Assembly (NCBI GenBank): GCA_029204225.1
Contig: CM055110.1
Location: 40,802,130-40,866,129 of the forward strand
Direction: 5' to 3'
Length of the DNA: 64,000 nucleotides
Origin: Diphasiastrum complanatum
Lineage: Eukaryota; Streptophyta; Lycopodiopsida; Lycopodiales; Lycopodiaceae
Under the pieces are notes generated by a model that was not told the DNA's origin, did not search any database, and saw only the letters and a program-made list of their open reading frames with translations. The translations under genes were made by a program, and so were the position numbers. Positions 1 to 11,294 of this stretch are shown here, one piece after another (the stretch's first letter is position 1; each line of letters begins with the position of its first letter).

Positions 1-794
1 GAACATGTGATTCACAATAGAAATGTGATAGGCTGAGAAAAGTAAGCAATCAAAGTAAAACTAATTCCTCACAAATAGAGAGAATACATAACCCAAATAA
101 TGTATGAAGAAGACACCAATCTCGAGTAAGAGAGAGAATATCAAAATAAGCAAAATAGCATGAGATCCAATTTTGACATTATGACATTACCAAAGCTTGA
201 TTCATCATTAGATATGAATGAGAATGATATGTACATATATAGGAGAGCCAAAATTCATGGTACTACTTGCATTCAATGCGTTTCCTACACCTACTCAAGT
301 ATAAACTATTACCATATTGACACCTAACAGCTTGCATGCTGAAATTGCACCTAACTCCTACCTACTTTGCCAAATGTCAAATTCTCAACTTTGGACCTAC
401 AAAACTACATGCATGTCTTGCGTGTAACTTCCCTAGATGACTTGGACATGTGTAGAACATGTGTATTGACTTGCATATTGCATGCAGTGATTGCATGTTG
501 CATGCATGCACTCTAACTGATGTTGCATGTCATCTAGTTTTATGCATGTCATCAAATCTAGATCTACCTAACTCAAACTCGCCCTAATCTACAAGATTAT
601 GTGCTCAATTCACATACCTTTGATATATACAATGGAACAAAGTGAAATATGACCATCTAGACATTATGCATGTCATGTAGCTCAAGTTTGTACATGCTAG
701 AGAATAATATTTACAACTTGTAAATGCACAAGCAACATGACTTTCCACATCAACCCCTGTAGACAAGTTGAATGGCTTTTTATTCTTCACACTC
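1..794 (-). mobile_element. Probable 3' LTR of the diverged copia element
   Basis: On the minus strand, a purine-rich tract ending in TTTTTAGGAGTG (about 795-806) precedes this stretch, as a polypurine tract precedes a 3' LTR. Copia A has the similar TTTTTAGGAGGAG before its 3' LTR. The minus strand then shows a TATA-like stretch (CCTATATATGTACATATC, around 225-245) and a CT-rich leader, as in the Copia A LTR. No second LTR copy is visible and the left end runs off the window, so this is inferred from position and composition. CATG/GCATGC words are frequent at 400-560. Confidence 0.4.
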
Positions 795-929
795 CTAAAA
801 AGTTATCAACTTGGATTGATCACTTGAACTTGAAAATCCTCCAAGGTTGGTCGAATTGTTGATGAAGATACTTTTTGTGTGTGTGGATTCTTTGCTGTGG
901 ATTTGAATTGAGGATAATCAACGAATCCA

Positions 930-2929
930 TCATAGCAGCACCCTTACCATAACCATGATAAGATCTCTTTGACAGAAATCTTTTCCAAATGCCTTTGAAA
1001 AATATTCCACCAAACTGCTTCTATGCCAATGTACCTCATGCATGTCTGATGTCGATCTTGGGTTTGCAAAGTCCACATGCATGAAGTTGGCTGTACCAAA
1101 ATCTGAAAAATCCGAGGCCTCCAAGCCTCATAATGACCATAAAGATCAAATAGATCAAGATTGTACCTTGAGCAATATTCAAGATTAAGCACACTAGCTT
1201 CATTAGTCCAAACACTATGAACTCTATCCAAAATGGATCTAATCTTGAAACCATACTCAAACTTGATCAAATTGAGGCTAAATACTTTCTTAAGGATGTA
1301 AGTGTCATCATTGGATGTTTCACTTACTCTCAAAAGAAATTCACAAAATGTCTCAAAACATGAAAAACTCCTTTTTTCAAACTATGAGTACTAAGCTCAT
1401 TCTTGCTCTTACTCAATTTAGGAGCATACAAATGATGGTACAATATCTTGCTTTCTAGATGTTTTGGAAACATAATCAAGTCACCAATGGCAAGAATTAA
1501 TTCCAAACTAAAGACTTCATTCAAAACTAGAACAATCTTACTTGATCTTTGAGATAAGCAAATCTCAACTAAGCAAGGTACATCATCAATCAAAGAAAGA
1601 GATCCATAGGTGAGTAGAATAGAATGAATATCACCTTCACTTATCCTTTCTTTTCCATAAAATAAGATCAACAAGGACTCGGCCTTGTACAATGAAGAAG
1701 ATCTTCTTGGACATGCATGTTGAGGATACTCCTCCTCAAACCTCGACCCCATCACAACTTGATTACTCACCATAGCAATGACTTGTGATGCATCATGAGA
1801 TACTGTGCTCTTGGCCACTTCCAAGATAGAAAATAGATCTTCAAAATAAACAACTTCTCCATGCTCAATCACCTTCGAGATAGAGAGTGTAAAGGATACA
1901 TAGCCTTCCTTGGTGGATAAGCATCGAACCATGATCCATAAGCTCGGATCTCCATCATTCTTTCCTTCCAAGAAACCACATGCAAAGCAATAGTCTTCAA
2001 GAACACTAAGGTACACAACCTTAGGCTTATAACTGAACAAGACTCCATATAGTGCACTCCTTCCATTAGCTCCATAACTCCATAAAGTTTTGCATGATGG
2101 AACATACACATGCACCATAAAACTTGAAGAGACAAGACATAGCCAAATGTAACTTGTGGTGCCATCAATAGTACATGCAAGGCAAGAAACACCTCCCTTG
2201 CTTACTAATAAAGAAAGATGAACATCCAAATGTTCCAACTCCATAGGATGTTTTGTCTTGGTAGAAGACCATATGGATCCAAATGTCATTTTGCCATAGA
2301 ATAAGCCACTCTTGGCTTGATCTCCTTGACTATAATAGGCATAGATCTGAAATTAGAAACATGCAACTTCCTATGCCATAGCTCCTCCTTGGAAACATAA
2401 GTCATCAATGCAACATCACATGCACTTGAGTTTTCATGCACATCTAGCTTGAAAATGCCTCCATATCTAGATCCATATGCAAGGATCTTATCTTCTTTCT
2501 TTATGAAACAACTATTGATACTGAAATCCACTTCATAACCATCATCTAACAACTTTCCTACACTAATCAAACTCTTTGTGAGATTAGGAACATAGCTCCA
2601 CTATCAATATACCAAGATACATCATCAAAGAGTAAAGAGGAGAAACTAGACATCATGAGAGATGCCTCTCCATCACTTGCATGTGAGTCTTCTATGATAC
2701 AATTGGCTTGATCTTCTTGAGTCTTCTTCTTGAAGTTAGAAGAATGAGTTGAATCATCTTCTACTCCTCCATAGTCTTTGTTCTTTGCTTTGTCCTTGGT
2801 GAAGGCTTGAGAGTACTTGTTCTTGCTCCTCCCACTTGACTTGATCTTGGCTTCATGAAAGGACTTAAGAGTTTCCCATGTCTCCGGAACAGAGCAAGGA
2901 TGGCCACCCTTGGATACGTTATGTAACAA
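930..2929 (-). pseudogene. Highly diverged Ty1/copia gag-pol remnant
   Basis: Read on the minus strand, 2929-2567 gives a gag tail and a protease with SWYIDSGA. 2570-2286 gives a GAG-pre-integrase domain (ISVGKLLDDGYEVDF...EELWHRKL). 2289-1330 is a 319-codon open frame that aligns loosely with the integrase of Copia A: KTKHPMELEHLDV matches KTTHPLEFIHSDV, YKPKVVYLSVLED matches LKKPKVEHLRVFG, and SRFEEEYPQHACPRRS matches SRFEEGSPRIFTPRRS. The integrase core between these blocks is missing. 1333-930 ends in VEYFSKAFGKDF, like the copia RNase H end FTKALGKDL. No reverse transcriptase YVDD block is present. It is a dead or non-autonomous element. The long open frame despite heavy divergence is unusual. 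Confidence 0.65.
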
Positions 2930-3000
2930 CCACTATTTCTGGTTTTGCTGGTGATGTTTGAAAGTCGTAATGTGGAGGCTCTTTCATATGCGAGAACGAA

Positions 3001-3255
3001 TTGTGCAGCAATTTACAATCTTTTGGAAATGCAAACAGAACCAAATGGAAGGGAAGATTGAGCGTGCATTGTCCTCTTGCTACTGTGCAGAAACATCATG
3101 GTGGATTTTCGTGTTATCATTGTAGTTTTAGACCAACACGTGTTGGGTCTTGTCCTGCCAAAATCTATTATGTTATAGCACATGATGTTCGGTATAGAAG
3201 GCTCACAATTCATTTAGGGTCACATTGTCATGAGGTGGCTGAAGGTGAATTTTCT
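3001..3255 (+). pseudogene. Possible transposase zinc-finger fragment
   Basis: The plus frame reads SCYHCSFRPTRVGSCPAKIYYVI then RRLTIHLGSHCHEV. The Cys/His spacing (CxxC, then CPAKIYY, then HLGxHxH) resembles the DNA-binding finger of MULE/FLYWCH-like transposases. It runs into the GA satellite with no recognisable continuation. Family assignment is from memory and weak; it could be a chance frame. Confidence 0.25.
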
Positions 3256-3349
3256 CTCTCTCAACGGTTCTCATGGTTCCTCTCTCTCAACGGTTCTCAT
3301 GGTTCTCATTGTTCTCATGGTTGTCAATGGTTCTCACGGTTCTCATGGT

Positions 3350-3411
<62 letters not shown>

Positions 3412-3540
3412 ATTGTGAGAATCATGAGCGAGAGAGAGGGAGAACCGTGAACCGTGAGAACCATGAGTGAGAGAGCAACCATGAGAACCGTGAGTGAGAG
3501 AGAGAGAGAGAGAACCGTGATCGAGAGAGAGGGAGAGCAT

Positions 3541-3598
<58 letters not shown>

Positions 3599-3892
3599 CG
3601 TGAGTGAGAGAGAGAGAGGAACCGTGAGAATCGTGAGTGAGAGAGAGGAACCGTGACTGAGAGAGAGAGGGAGAGCAGACGAGAGAGAGAGAGAGAGCAT
3701 CGTCAGAACTGTGAGCGAGAGAGAGGGAGAACCGTGAGAATGGTGAGTGAGAGAGAGGAACCGTGAGAACCGTGAGTGAGAGAGAGAAACCGTGAGAACC
3801 ATTGAGAGAGCAACCGTGAGAGGAACCATTGTTGTTGTTATAGCATTGTTGAACCATCGTTCCTCTCTCTCAACAGTTTTCGGTTCACACGG

Positions 3893-3930
<38 letters not shown>
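3256..3930. repeat. GA/CT microsatellite compounded with CCGTGAG units
   Basis: Pure (GA)n blocks lie at about 3355-3410 and 3543-3597, and a (CT)n block at about 3898-3928. Between them, units like GAACCGTGAGTGAGAGAGA recur roughly ten times with small changes. The long Ser-Leu and Arg-Glu frames across this tract are translations of the repeat and not genes. Confidence 0.9.
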
Positions 3931-3931
<1 letters not shown>

Positions 3932-5580
3932 CTACACATTGCATGAAGCACACTAAATAACTAGTTAAAGTGAGAGGGTCCCCGAATGTCACATGACGAC
4001 CAATTCTCTTTCTATGTATGGGAAGTTTGCTCTTCTCTAATAATCATAGTTGCATAGTATTATACAAGCGTATAACATGTGGCCATAAAATACATGTGTT
4101 AACATCTTTTGCTAAAAAATACGTAGGGCTAGTTATACATCCTCCGTCTACCTTGCCCCACCTTGGCCCCCTCACCTTTGCAGCCTGCCATAGCTGTATC
4201 CATAGCTTTGCGGCCCTACACATGAGCCCCTAGGCCAGCCGCCCTGCACCCTCTGCACATTTGTTTTTATGATTGATAAGTTGTCTATAAATACTTCATG
4301 TGTGATCCACTGTTTTACTCAGGAGTCATAACTTTGCTCATTGTTGGGACTTAGAAGACAACATTGGTTGTTGTTTTCGCTGGTGGTTGGACAACTATTG
4401 GGTCTTGCCCTTAGAAGACAACGTTGGTGGCTGTTTTCGCTGGTGGTTGGATAGCGTTGGTGGATGGCAGCTGCTAATTCTTGTTCTTGCTCTCAGAAGA
4501 GAGCATTGGTGACAGTACTCGCTGGTGGCTGCTCTTCAAAGTTCCATTGTATCCATTCTATTTCTATTTCTATTGTGTGTACGTGCATTCAGTTAAGCCT
4601 TCAATTTTTTTATCTCTCAGGTGTCTACGGTGAGTTGGTGAGTTCTCCTTTGCCTATACAATTTATTGAGCTTCCAGGCTTCATTGGCCTTCCTTGCCAT
4701 GATACATTCACAATAGCGATGTTTTTTTTAGCTGAATCTTTCACGAAGTTCATCACAAAGCTGAAAGTTTGAAACCCAAACCTTTCAGGGCCTCCTCCTC
4801 AACATTTTTTATGGTCTGACGGATATTCTGGAGGTTGGATCCAAACCTCAACGTTTTTTATAATCTGACGGATATTCTGGAGGTTGGATCCCCACCAACG
4901 ATCATCTGCAGGTTGGAGCTCTGAACTTTCAATATTCAAATTTGCTGCATCCTTACTGTTGTAGCTTATAGGAATGCAGCTTCTTTAAGCTCTTCTAATA
5001 AATTGTTGAAGATTGAAGTTCATTGTTTCAATGATTATTTTCATTCTTTCAAGTTCAAACCTTTTAGACATGTTTGCTCATATCTTGTAATAGCTCGCGA
5101 CCCATACTATAAGTATCAACTAACGTGTTCAGTTGAAATAGAATTTGTTCCCAACCTACATGGTTCGTTCCTCCAGTACATGTTATTTGGTACTATGGTA
5201 GCTGGTGAAGCAAGCAGCTCCACCATTCCAAATCATGTTGCTAGCTGTAGAAAATATGTTTCTTGTAGGTAGCTGGCCTGGGATTCCATAGGCAAAGGCT
5301 ATTTCCAAAGTCCCACCAAAAAATTTGTCATTGATATCACTATATCTATCCCACTAAGCGTTTATAAACTGGCCATTTATGCATTCTTTTTGGCAAAAAT
5401 CCAAGAAGCATAACTAAGATGATGGGCCCATGTCAGTTGTGTTCGAGATGAGAGTCTGTAATCTTTCTAAATTGCAATAATGCATTATTTTTGGTTTTGT
5501 TCTTGAAAGCCAAGTTTTAAGGTTCTGCTCTCGATAACCTCTAGTAAGCAAACAACGACATATCTAATGCAACTACAATC
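3931..5580. other. Gene-poor interval with two short tandem duplications
   Basis: No convincing gene. Two local duplications: about 4349-4414 and 4420-4490 share CTTAGAAGACAAC...TTTTCGCTGGTGGTTGGA; about 4798-4845 and 4847-4893 share TCTGACGGATATTCTGG...GGTTGGATCC. A 102-codon plus frame (4464-4772) has no motif and spans the first duplication, so I do not call it. Confidence 0.6.
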
Positions 5581-5587
5581 CATGAAG

Positions 5588-5589
<2 letters not shown>

Positions 5590-5649
<60 letters not shown>

Positions 5650-5650
5650 G

Positions 5651-5684
<34 letters not shown>
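5590..5684. repeat. (CT)n followed by (AC)n microsatellite
   Basis: An uninterrupted CT tract of about 60 bp abuts an AC tract of about 34 bp. Confidence 0.95.
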
Positions 5685-5688
<4 letters not shown>

Positions 5689-5807
5689 TACACACACACC
5701 CACCTAAAATTAAAATGTGATTATTTCTATCATCTATGTTGAATAAAATCATTGTATTATTGTTTGTAGGCTTTCTAATTAGGACTACACGAAATCCATT
5801 TGTGCAA

Positions 5808-6100
5808 ATGGGTCGTCCTAAAAATCACTTATGGCAATATGTGGAGCGCCTAGATTTATCACAAAGGGGGCCAAACGTTTCTATGAGATGCAAATTTTGT
5901 AGCAAAACGTTTGTAGGTGGAGTGTATAGAATCAAGGCCCATCTTATTGGGGAATAAGGAAGTGGAGGAGGTATCAAAGCTTGTGAGCTAGTGCCAGCTG
6001 AACTGGCCGCAAGCTTGAATAGGAATGTAGCGTTTGGTTTGAGTTTAAGAAATCGAACCAAAATTCTTAGTGTGTTGCATTCTAAGAGCATCTGCTTTTA
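5808..6100 (+). pseudogene. hAT-type BED zinc-finger fragment
   Basis: From ATG at 5808 the frame reads MGRPKNHLWQYVERL, then SMRCKFCSKTF, then GGVYRIKAHLIGE. This is the BED-finger pattern (aromatic, CxxC, then H-L) of hAT transposases. A stop follows HLIGE, but the same frame continues with GGGIKACELVPAEL, which matches the usual hAT sequence after the finger, so the stop is a lesion within one gene. It lies immediately upstream of broken AKR exons. Other hAT pieces sit on the opposite strand at 7350-7730. Confidence 0.7.
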
Positions 6101-6230
6101 TATGCAATTACACTGGATGTGGCATCAACACCTGTCTTTGTCAGTTTAAGGTTTGGAATGTCTGAATACTGCATAAGGTCATCACATTGATATTTTGACA
6201 AGATTCAGCTGCTTATCTAATCTTATGCAG

Positions 6231-6808
6231 GTTGAGAGGCATCCCGTGTGGCAACAAAAGAAACTGAAACCATTTTGTGATGCCAAGGGGATTCTTGTGA
6301 GTGGGTGGTCACCACTTGGAAATCCAGGGTCTTCTTATGGTACAAAGGATGTCATAACTAATCCTATTGTTGAAAGCATTGCAGAAAAGCATGGGAAGAC
6401 ACCAGCTCAGGTGGTATTCTAGGATTACCTCAGCCTTTTTCATTTTGCACTTTTACAGGCTTGAAGTAAAAAAATGGAATCTAATTACCTGAGTCGATAA
6501 CGTACCATGTCAAAGTACCATCCATGTATTTTTCTCAATTAAAATTTCAAGTATGTCATAGTGACGATATTCCTCTTCAGGTTGCATTACGTTGGGGAGT
6601 GCAGACTGGAGCCATTGTGCTGCCCAGAAGCTTCAATCCAAAACGAGTTGCAGAAAACTTTGAAATATTCAGCTGGGAGCTATCTGAAGATGACGTAAAT
6701 GAAATAAGTAGAATTGCGCAACGGCGAATAGGCCGTGCTGAGATGTTTTGCAATCCTACCAGTGGGCCTTATCAGACCGTCCAAGAACTATGGGATGGAG
6801 ATCTCTGA
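6231..6808 (+). pseudogene. Aldo-keto reductase copy 1, exons 4-5 only
   Basis: Exon 4 is 6231-6410 ([20 protein letters not shown]...GKTPAQ) and exon 5 is 6581-6808 ([19 protein letters not shown]...ELWDGDL, stop TGA). Boundaries are CAG/GT and match those of the copies at 34666 and 45930. The NADPH-binding stretch S-F-N-P-K-R...EN is present. Exons 1-2, with the catalytic Asp, Tyr and Lys, are absent upstream, where hAT sequence lies instead. Exon 3 is found inverted at 7941-8186. The gene cannot work in this arrangement. Confidence 0.85.
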
Positions 6809-7349
6809 GGCTTACCTCTGGAGTCTAGACTTTTCATTCAGAACTTCTCCCCATAGTCTGCTCTCTCATTCATTCTAGTCTTAATGTATTTCTTAGAATT
6901 CATGCAGCAGCGGACAGAATAGAGAGATAGCATAGTGAGAGAGAGAGCAACTTTTATTGATTGAGTATTAGCTCAGTTGCGTATAATATGTATTATATAT
7001 TAAAATATCGTATAATTGACGTATTATATAAATATGTAACGTATTATACAAAAAAAATTATACGGTCCTTTGATTACTATATTTTTTCAATCCAAAAACA
7101 TTTATGAGGTTATTGTATCCTAGCGTCCATATATTCAAACATAAACATAATATGCATATAAGAATAATTTGAAGATAAGAATAACAATTAACAATGACTA
7201 AAGAAAATATAGGACTAATAAATCATTGTCCATAAATTTTGAAAATTCAAACAAATTTAAACAAGGACATATGATATTGAAATAACATGACAAAAATCTT
7301 AAACATAGGAACTTCATTAGACAAAAAATGACATTCTACTAGGAAGTTA
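6809..7349. other. AT-rich interval, no gene seen
   Basis: AT-rich sequence with repeated TATTATATA / CGTATAAT words at 6975-7060. No coding signal was found. Confidence 0.5.
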
Positions 7350-7730
7350 GACAACTCGTCTTAAAAGAAATCCGCAAGAGCCATAGTTTTTCGCTTAAGT
7401 CTACGATGTTTTCCAAGACCTATAGTTTTATCTCCACAAATGTCTTCGTCCGCTGCATGTGTTGAGCTTTCTCCAATCTCTTCATCTTCTTCATTTTCAT
7501 TGTCTTCATCTTCATCGGTTTTGTTATTTTCAGAGTCATCGTCATCTTCATTTGCATCATTTTTTTGTAATGTCCAGAGGTTCTATGCAAACTTATTATA
7601 TCCTGAAAAGCGAAAGCCAGGACGAAGTAGTTGCAAACACTCTTTAAACTCTGGACTTCTAGCAACATTGAATGAGATTGTATTGCTGAAAAAGACTTTG
7701 GCAATTGCCAAATCAATTTCCTAGTTTTTC
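7350..7730 (-). pseudogene. hAT transposase internal and C-terminal pieces
   Basis: The minus frame from about 7722 reads IDLAIAKVFFSNTISFNVAR then SPEFKECLQLL, which matches the conserved hAT region after the BED finger (A-x-F-F...P-F-N-V...S-x-x-F). After a stop near 7578, a very acidic segment (EDDDDSENNKTDEDEDNE) and a basic end (KHRRLKRK) follow, as in hAT C-termini. The catalytic middle is missing, so this is an internally deleted element. It is opposite in orientation to the BED piece at 5808. Confidence 0.55.
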
Positions 7731-7940
7731 ACTCAATGCTTTTAAGAATGCAAGGTACAAAATCAGCCACCAATCTAGATCCAAAATTTACTGAAAAGTG
7801 TCTCAAGAAAATCGCTGAAGCCTTTCTCTGACTTGGAAAATGTTAAAGTTTATTAGAGTAAGGGATTTATTCCATCAAATACATAAACTTTCGAGTGAGA
7901 AGATTCTATTTTGAAAATGCTTCCTAGTGTCATCAGATAC

Positions 7941-8186
7941 CTGATTGACAGATGGAACAATCTTCGCATAGTCAAGTAAGCTTGTCAATTTTTCTACCGT
8001 GAAGTTACTGACACCAATGGCATGGACTGGACTAATCCTACTTGCACACAACTTTCCAGAGCTTGCCAAGTTGCCTTGATGTCAAGAGGTAGAAAGTCAT
8101 CTTCTTTGACCTGGAATTCCACACCCTTTTTGAACTTCAAAGGCCAGTGGATTAAGTACAGGTCAATGTATTCCAGCTGCAAAAGA
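7941..8186 (-). pseudogene. Aldo-keto reductase copy 1, exon 3, inverted
   Basis: On the minus strand a CAG acceptor is followed by [20 protein letters not shown], then [10 protein letters not shown], and after a break [20 protein letters not shown]...SVNQ with a GT donor. LIHWP holds the catalytic His. About 5 extra bases near 8030-8040 shift the frame between GLV and HAIGVSNF. The exon has the same limits as exon 3 of the intact copy but lies on the opposite strand from exons 4-5 of copy 1, so the locus was rearranged. Confidence 0.85.
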
Positions 8187-8321
8187 CTGAAACATCATTT
8201 AATCACTAGGCTGAAAGTCAAATGGCAAGGGCTTCTTGCGGGGGTTCATACTGGGCATCTTTTATTAATCATAGTTTAACAAGTACATTGATCAATTACA
8301 ACATGGCAAACAATGGCCAAT

Positions 8322-8460
8322 CATTAGGGCCCTTTTTGGACTCAAAAAGGGCCTCTTCACTAATTATAATTAGTGTTAATGATGACATGTGTACCAATAA
8401 GAGAATGACAATTGAGATGAAATGGTCCATATGACATGGCACATCCAATGGCGTAAATTA
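8322..8460 (+). mobile_element. Solo terminus of the 10924-23791 transposon family
   Basis: The sequence CATTAGGGCCCTTTTTGG followed by ACTCAAAAAGGGCCTCTTC and TAATTATAATTAGTG matches, over about 130 bp, the reverse complement of the right end of the transposon at 23791. The matching terminus begins with the same CATTAGG. No clear opposite end is seen; 8600-8640 has a GGGCCC palindrome that might be one. Probably a truncated or non-autonomous copy. Confidence 0.65.
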
Positions 8461-8853
8461 GATCTACAAATTCTAACCCACCCACTAACTCTCCTCTAAC
8501 TCTACTTGTAATGATGATATGATAAGGACAAGTGATTTAAGATCTAAATGAAGAGATGGCCAGTATTTTTTAAAGGCCTTCAAAAAACCGTTTTACGACT
8601 TGAATTGAGGTAAAAAGGGGGCCCAGTATTTCATTGGGCCCCCAAAATGAAAAAAAATTCAAAAAAAAAAAGTGTGGGAGGGGGCATGGGGTACACCCCT
8701 CCCCCTCCCCTTGTACAATAACCCATCCCCCCCCCCCCCCAATCCCCCGTTCCCTCCTCCTACGACGCCCGTACCCGCTCCCTCCCCTCTCTCGATCTCA
8801 CTCCCACACTCCCCGGGCCGCATGCCAAGTTGAGAGCGTAGCAGTCTGGACAG

Positions 8854-8995
8854 CAAGTGGGGGGCAAAAAATTTTTGTCCGGAGGCCCGCGCGCTCACCC
8901 AGGTCAGCGGACCGGAGTGGCACGCTACCCACTTCGGGCTGCTGACCTGGGTGAGCACGCGGACCTCCGGACAAAAAATTTTTGCCCCCCACTTG
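8854..8995. repeat. Near-perfect GC-rich inverted repeat (hairpin)
   Basis: Arms 8854-8908 and 8941-8995 are reverse complements over 55 bp with two mismatches by eye, around a 32-bp loop. Each arm carries GGGGGGCAAAAAATTTTTGT at its outer part. The surrounding 8680-9000 is strongly GC- and C-rich, unlike the rest of the window. It could be a foldback element or a source of hairpin RNA. No gene is attached. Confidence 0.85.
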
Positions 8996-9367
8996 TTGCA
9001 CGTGATAACAATTTTATGTCTATGCGTGGTTTTGTTGCTTATCACCCGACACAGCTCATCAAGTGATCAGACTCAACCAATCCCAAGTCTAGTACATTAA
9101 GATAGCTCAAGCTTGATCCCTTGTCAAAGAAATTGACTCACATCACATGAGATAACTAAAATTTGATTGCATCTTTTGGAATAGCTCACTTTTGGTGAAT
9201 ATCACTAAAGGTTTCTCATAAAGTAATAAAATTCCAAAAATTATGTGCTCATGAAATAAATCAAAGTCGATTCCCATCACTTGAGATAGCTCAAATATAA
9301 TGTCCAATACAAGATCTTGGTCCTTATCACTTGACATAGAAGATCGAGTGACTGAACTTGATCAATT
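8996..9367. other. Non-coding flank of Copia A
   Basis: Degenerate words such as GATAGCTCAA(G/A) recur at 9100-9300. No coding signal and no target duplication matching the right flank of Copia A at 28123. Confidence 0.4.
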
Positions 9368-9979
9368 AGTCAAAATATTGAAAAATCTATCTAATGTTGT
9401 GAGTATGGGTCCTAAAAATGCCAAAGATGAATTGAGCTCTTTTGGCTTAGTATAGACCCATCTTAGAATAAAATATTCAAGGTAGGTAGAAGTAGAAACT
9501 CGAGCTACCATAGGAATTGCCATTTGTACTTCACATGCCACATTTAATGCATGAAAAGACTATGTGGCACAATTAGACATAGTGAGGTGGCTTGGATAAG
9601 TCTAGATAGCTTGAGAGGTGGATCCACAACTCCAATTCAACTCAAAGTAGGAAAAGAGTCCATGGATCTATATATATGTGATGTACTCTCATTGAGAATA
9701 TGATGGAATTTGTGTATAATGCAAATTTGTAGACAAGCTCTTTGTGCCCTCTCTCTCTCTCCACGAGTTTTGTACTTGCAATTTTCTCTCTCTAGCCGAG
9801 TAGAGGCATTTATGATGCTTTGTCTTATGTTTTGTTGACAGATCTTGCTTCTAACACAATAACATTGCTTGTATGATCAGCTTTCCTATTGACAACCAAT
9901 GCTAGTATGATCTTTATGGTGTTATTGTACTTAGGAGATCAAAAATACATGTGTAGGGTGTCCCACACGTGTGAATTCA
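9368..9979 (+). repeat. Copia A 5' LTR
   Basis: Direct repeat of 27521-28122. It contains a TATA box (GGATCTATATATATGTG near 9665) and a CT-rich leader (CCCTCTCTCTCTCT near 9750), as expected for U3 and R. The first base is changed (AGTCAAAATA against TGTCAAAATA in the 3' LTR). It ends in CACACGTGTGAATTCA. Confidence 0.9.
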
Positions 9980-10730
9980 GCATTGTATCAAAGCCTACCT
10001 AAGTTTCACAAGCAAATCTAATCAAAAAGTTTGCAAATCTGATCAGATTTCAAGCTAGGAATTGTCTAGATTTTACCTTCTAGCTAGTTTGTAGTTTTCT
10101 TGTGATTCTGAGTAATAAACCACATTGAATGGGCCAGATCAAGTGCTCTATGGAATTTCAGGTGCTAGCACGTGTGAAATCCGTCCATTTTCAGATTGGT
10201 GGTTCTCTCTCACCTTAGATCTAAATTTCAAGCAAATTAGCCCAGTAGAAAGCTGTAGAATCTAATGCAATTTAAATCATGACAGTTGGATAAGCCAATC
10301 AGAAGTTATAAGCTTTTGAAGAGTAGTAGGTAGGGGGCCTAGACTTGTGGAAAATCGTGTGTACATGTCATTTATTGCTTGAATGATCACAAAAATCATC
10401 CAGAAGCTACATAATCTCATCTATATGTGATTTAGACAAAATCTATAGGTTCTAGGCAAATTGTTTCATACAAATAGATTGTATTTGAGTCAATTTGACA
10501 TTCTTGGAATATTTCACACATGTGAAATTCAAAGAACCATAACTTTTGCCATACTTCATCTTTTTTGATGATTCAAATCTTGTTTTAGAGAGATTCTCAA
10601 GCTAGTGAAATCTATCTCACAGTTTTTTGCTAAGTCTTACATAGGATTTGGTTATGTACCCTTGATTGGTTCCTATAGTGAGAAGATAAGCAATTCTTCC
10701 ATCCATCATTTTTTATTCCCATCATTCTTT

Positions 10731-10923
10731 ATGACTTCAATGGGTGTCTTTCTATTCGAAGCAAGTGAAAGATTGTCAACCTCCAATTACTCAATTTGGA
10801 AGGTTATAATGGAATCTGTCTTAATATTACAAGATGTGATGGATATTGTACTTGGCATTGAAGAAGAACCACAAATTCCTCAAGAAATTCCAAAGTACAA
10901 AAAGAGAGCTAGGATGGCTCTGC
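10731..10923 (+). pseudogene. Copia A gag, 5' part
   Basis: From ATG at 10731 the frame gives MTSMGVFLFEASERLSTSNY, then SIWKVIMESVL, then KYKKRARMAL. This parallels the gag start of Copia B (RLTSSNYPLWKVRMESLLEM). The frame is cut after ...MAL by the transposon at 10924 and resumes at 23792. Joining the two sides gives M-A-L-H-Y-I-K-M-N-V-S-N in frame, against A-L-H-M-I-K-M-N-V-T-N in Copia B. Confidence 0.8.
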
Positions 10924-11294
10924 CATTAGGGCCCTTTTTGGTCTCAAAAAAGGCCTCTTCCTTGCCTAAACAAATTTTCTAATCATAATTAATTTAGTGC
11001 TAATCAATCCTACGTGGCACCTTTACCTTGGGTTACTATACAAGGTGAGCAAGAGTTAAGGCCTAAATGTAGGTCTCATTTTCATAGACTATTGTAGGTT
11101 ATTTGCATAGACTATAATAGGCAACTAATAGGTAAGTTACAAATTACAACTAGAGTAGGGTTAGTATAGGACGACCTTTCATTGTCCTAACTACAATAGG
11201 ACCCTAGGGATGGAAACTAGTATATGCCTAATAAAGCTTATATCATGGTTAGTTCACATTGAACTTTGACACCATTTGATTAAGATATATTGTA

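Noticed and set aside
3324-3857. Ser-Leu-rich minus-strand frames up to 177 codons
   Set aside because: They are translations of CT/GA microsatellite and have no other content. The same holds for frames at 28524-29170, 30858-31236 and 53934-54392.
4464-4772. 102-codon plus frame as a gene
   Set aside because: It overlaps a tandem duplication and shows no domain, signal or splice pattern.
7440-7724. Plus-strand Ser-rich frame
   Set aside because: It is antisense of the acidic hAT tail on the minus strand.
10925-10928. ATTA, TTA or TA as a duplication flanking the nested transposon
   Set aside because: TA or ATTA can be read on both sides, but any such duplication breaks the gag frame that a zero-base join restores, and the CATTA is shared with the solo terminus at 8322.
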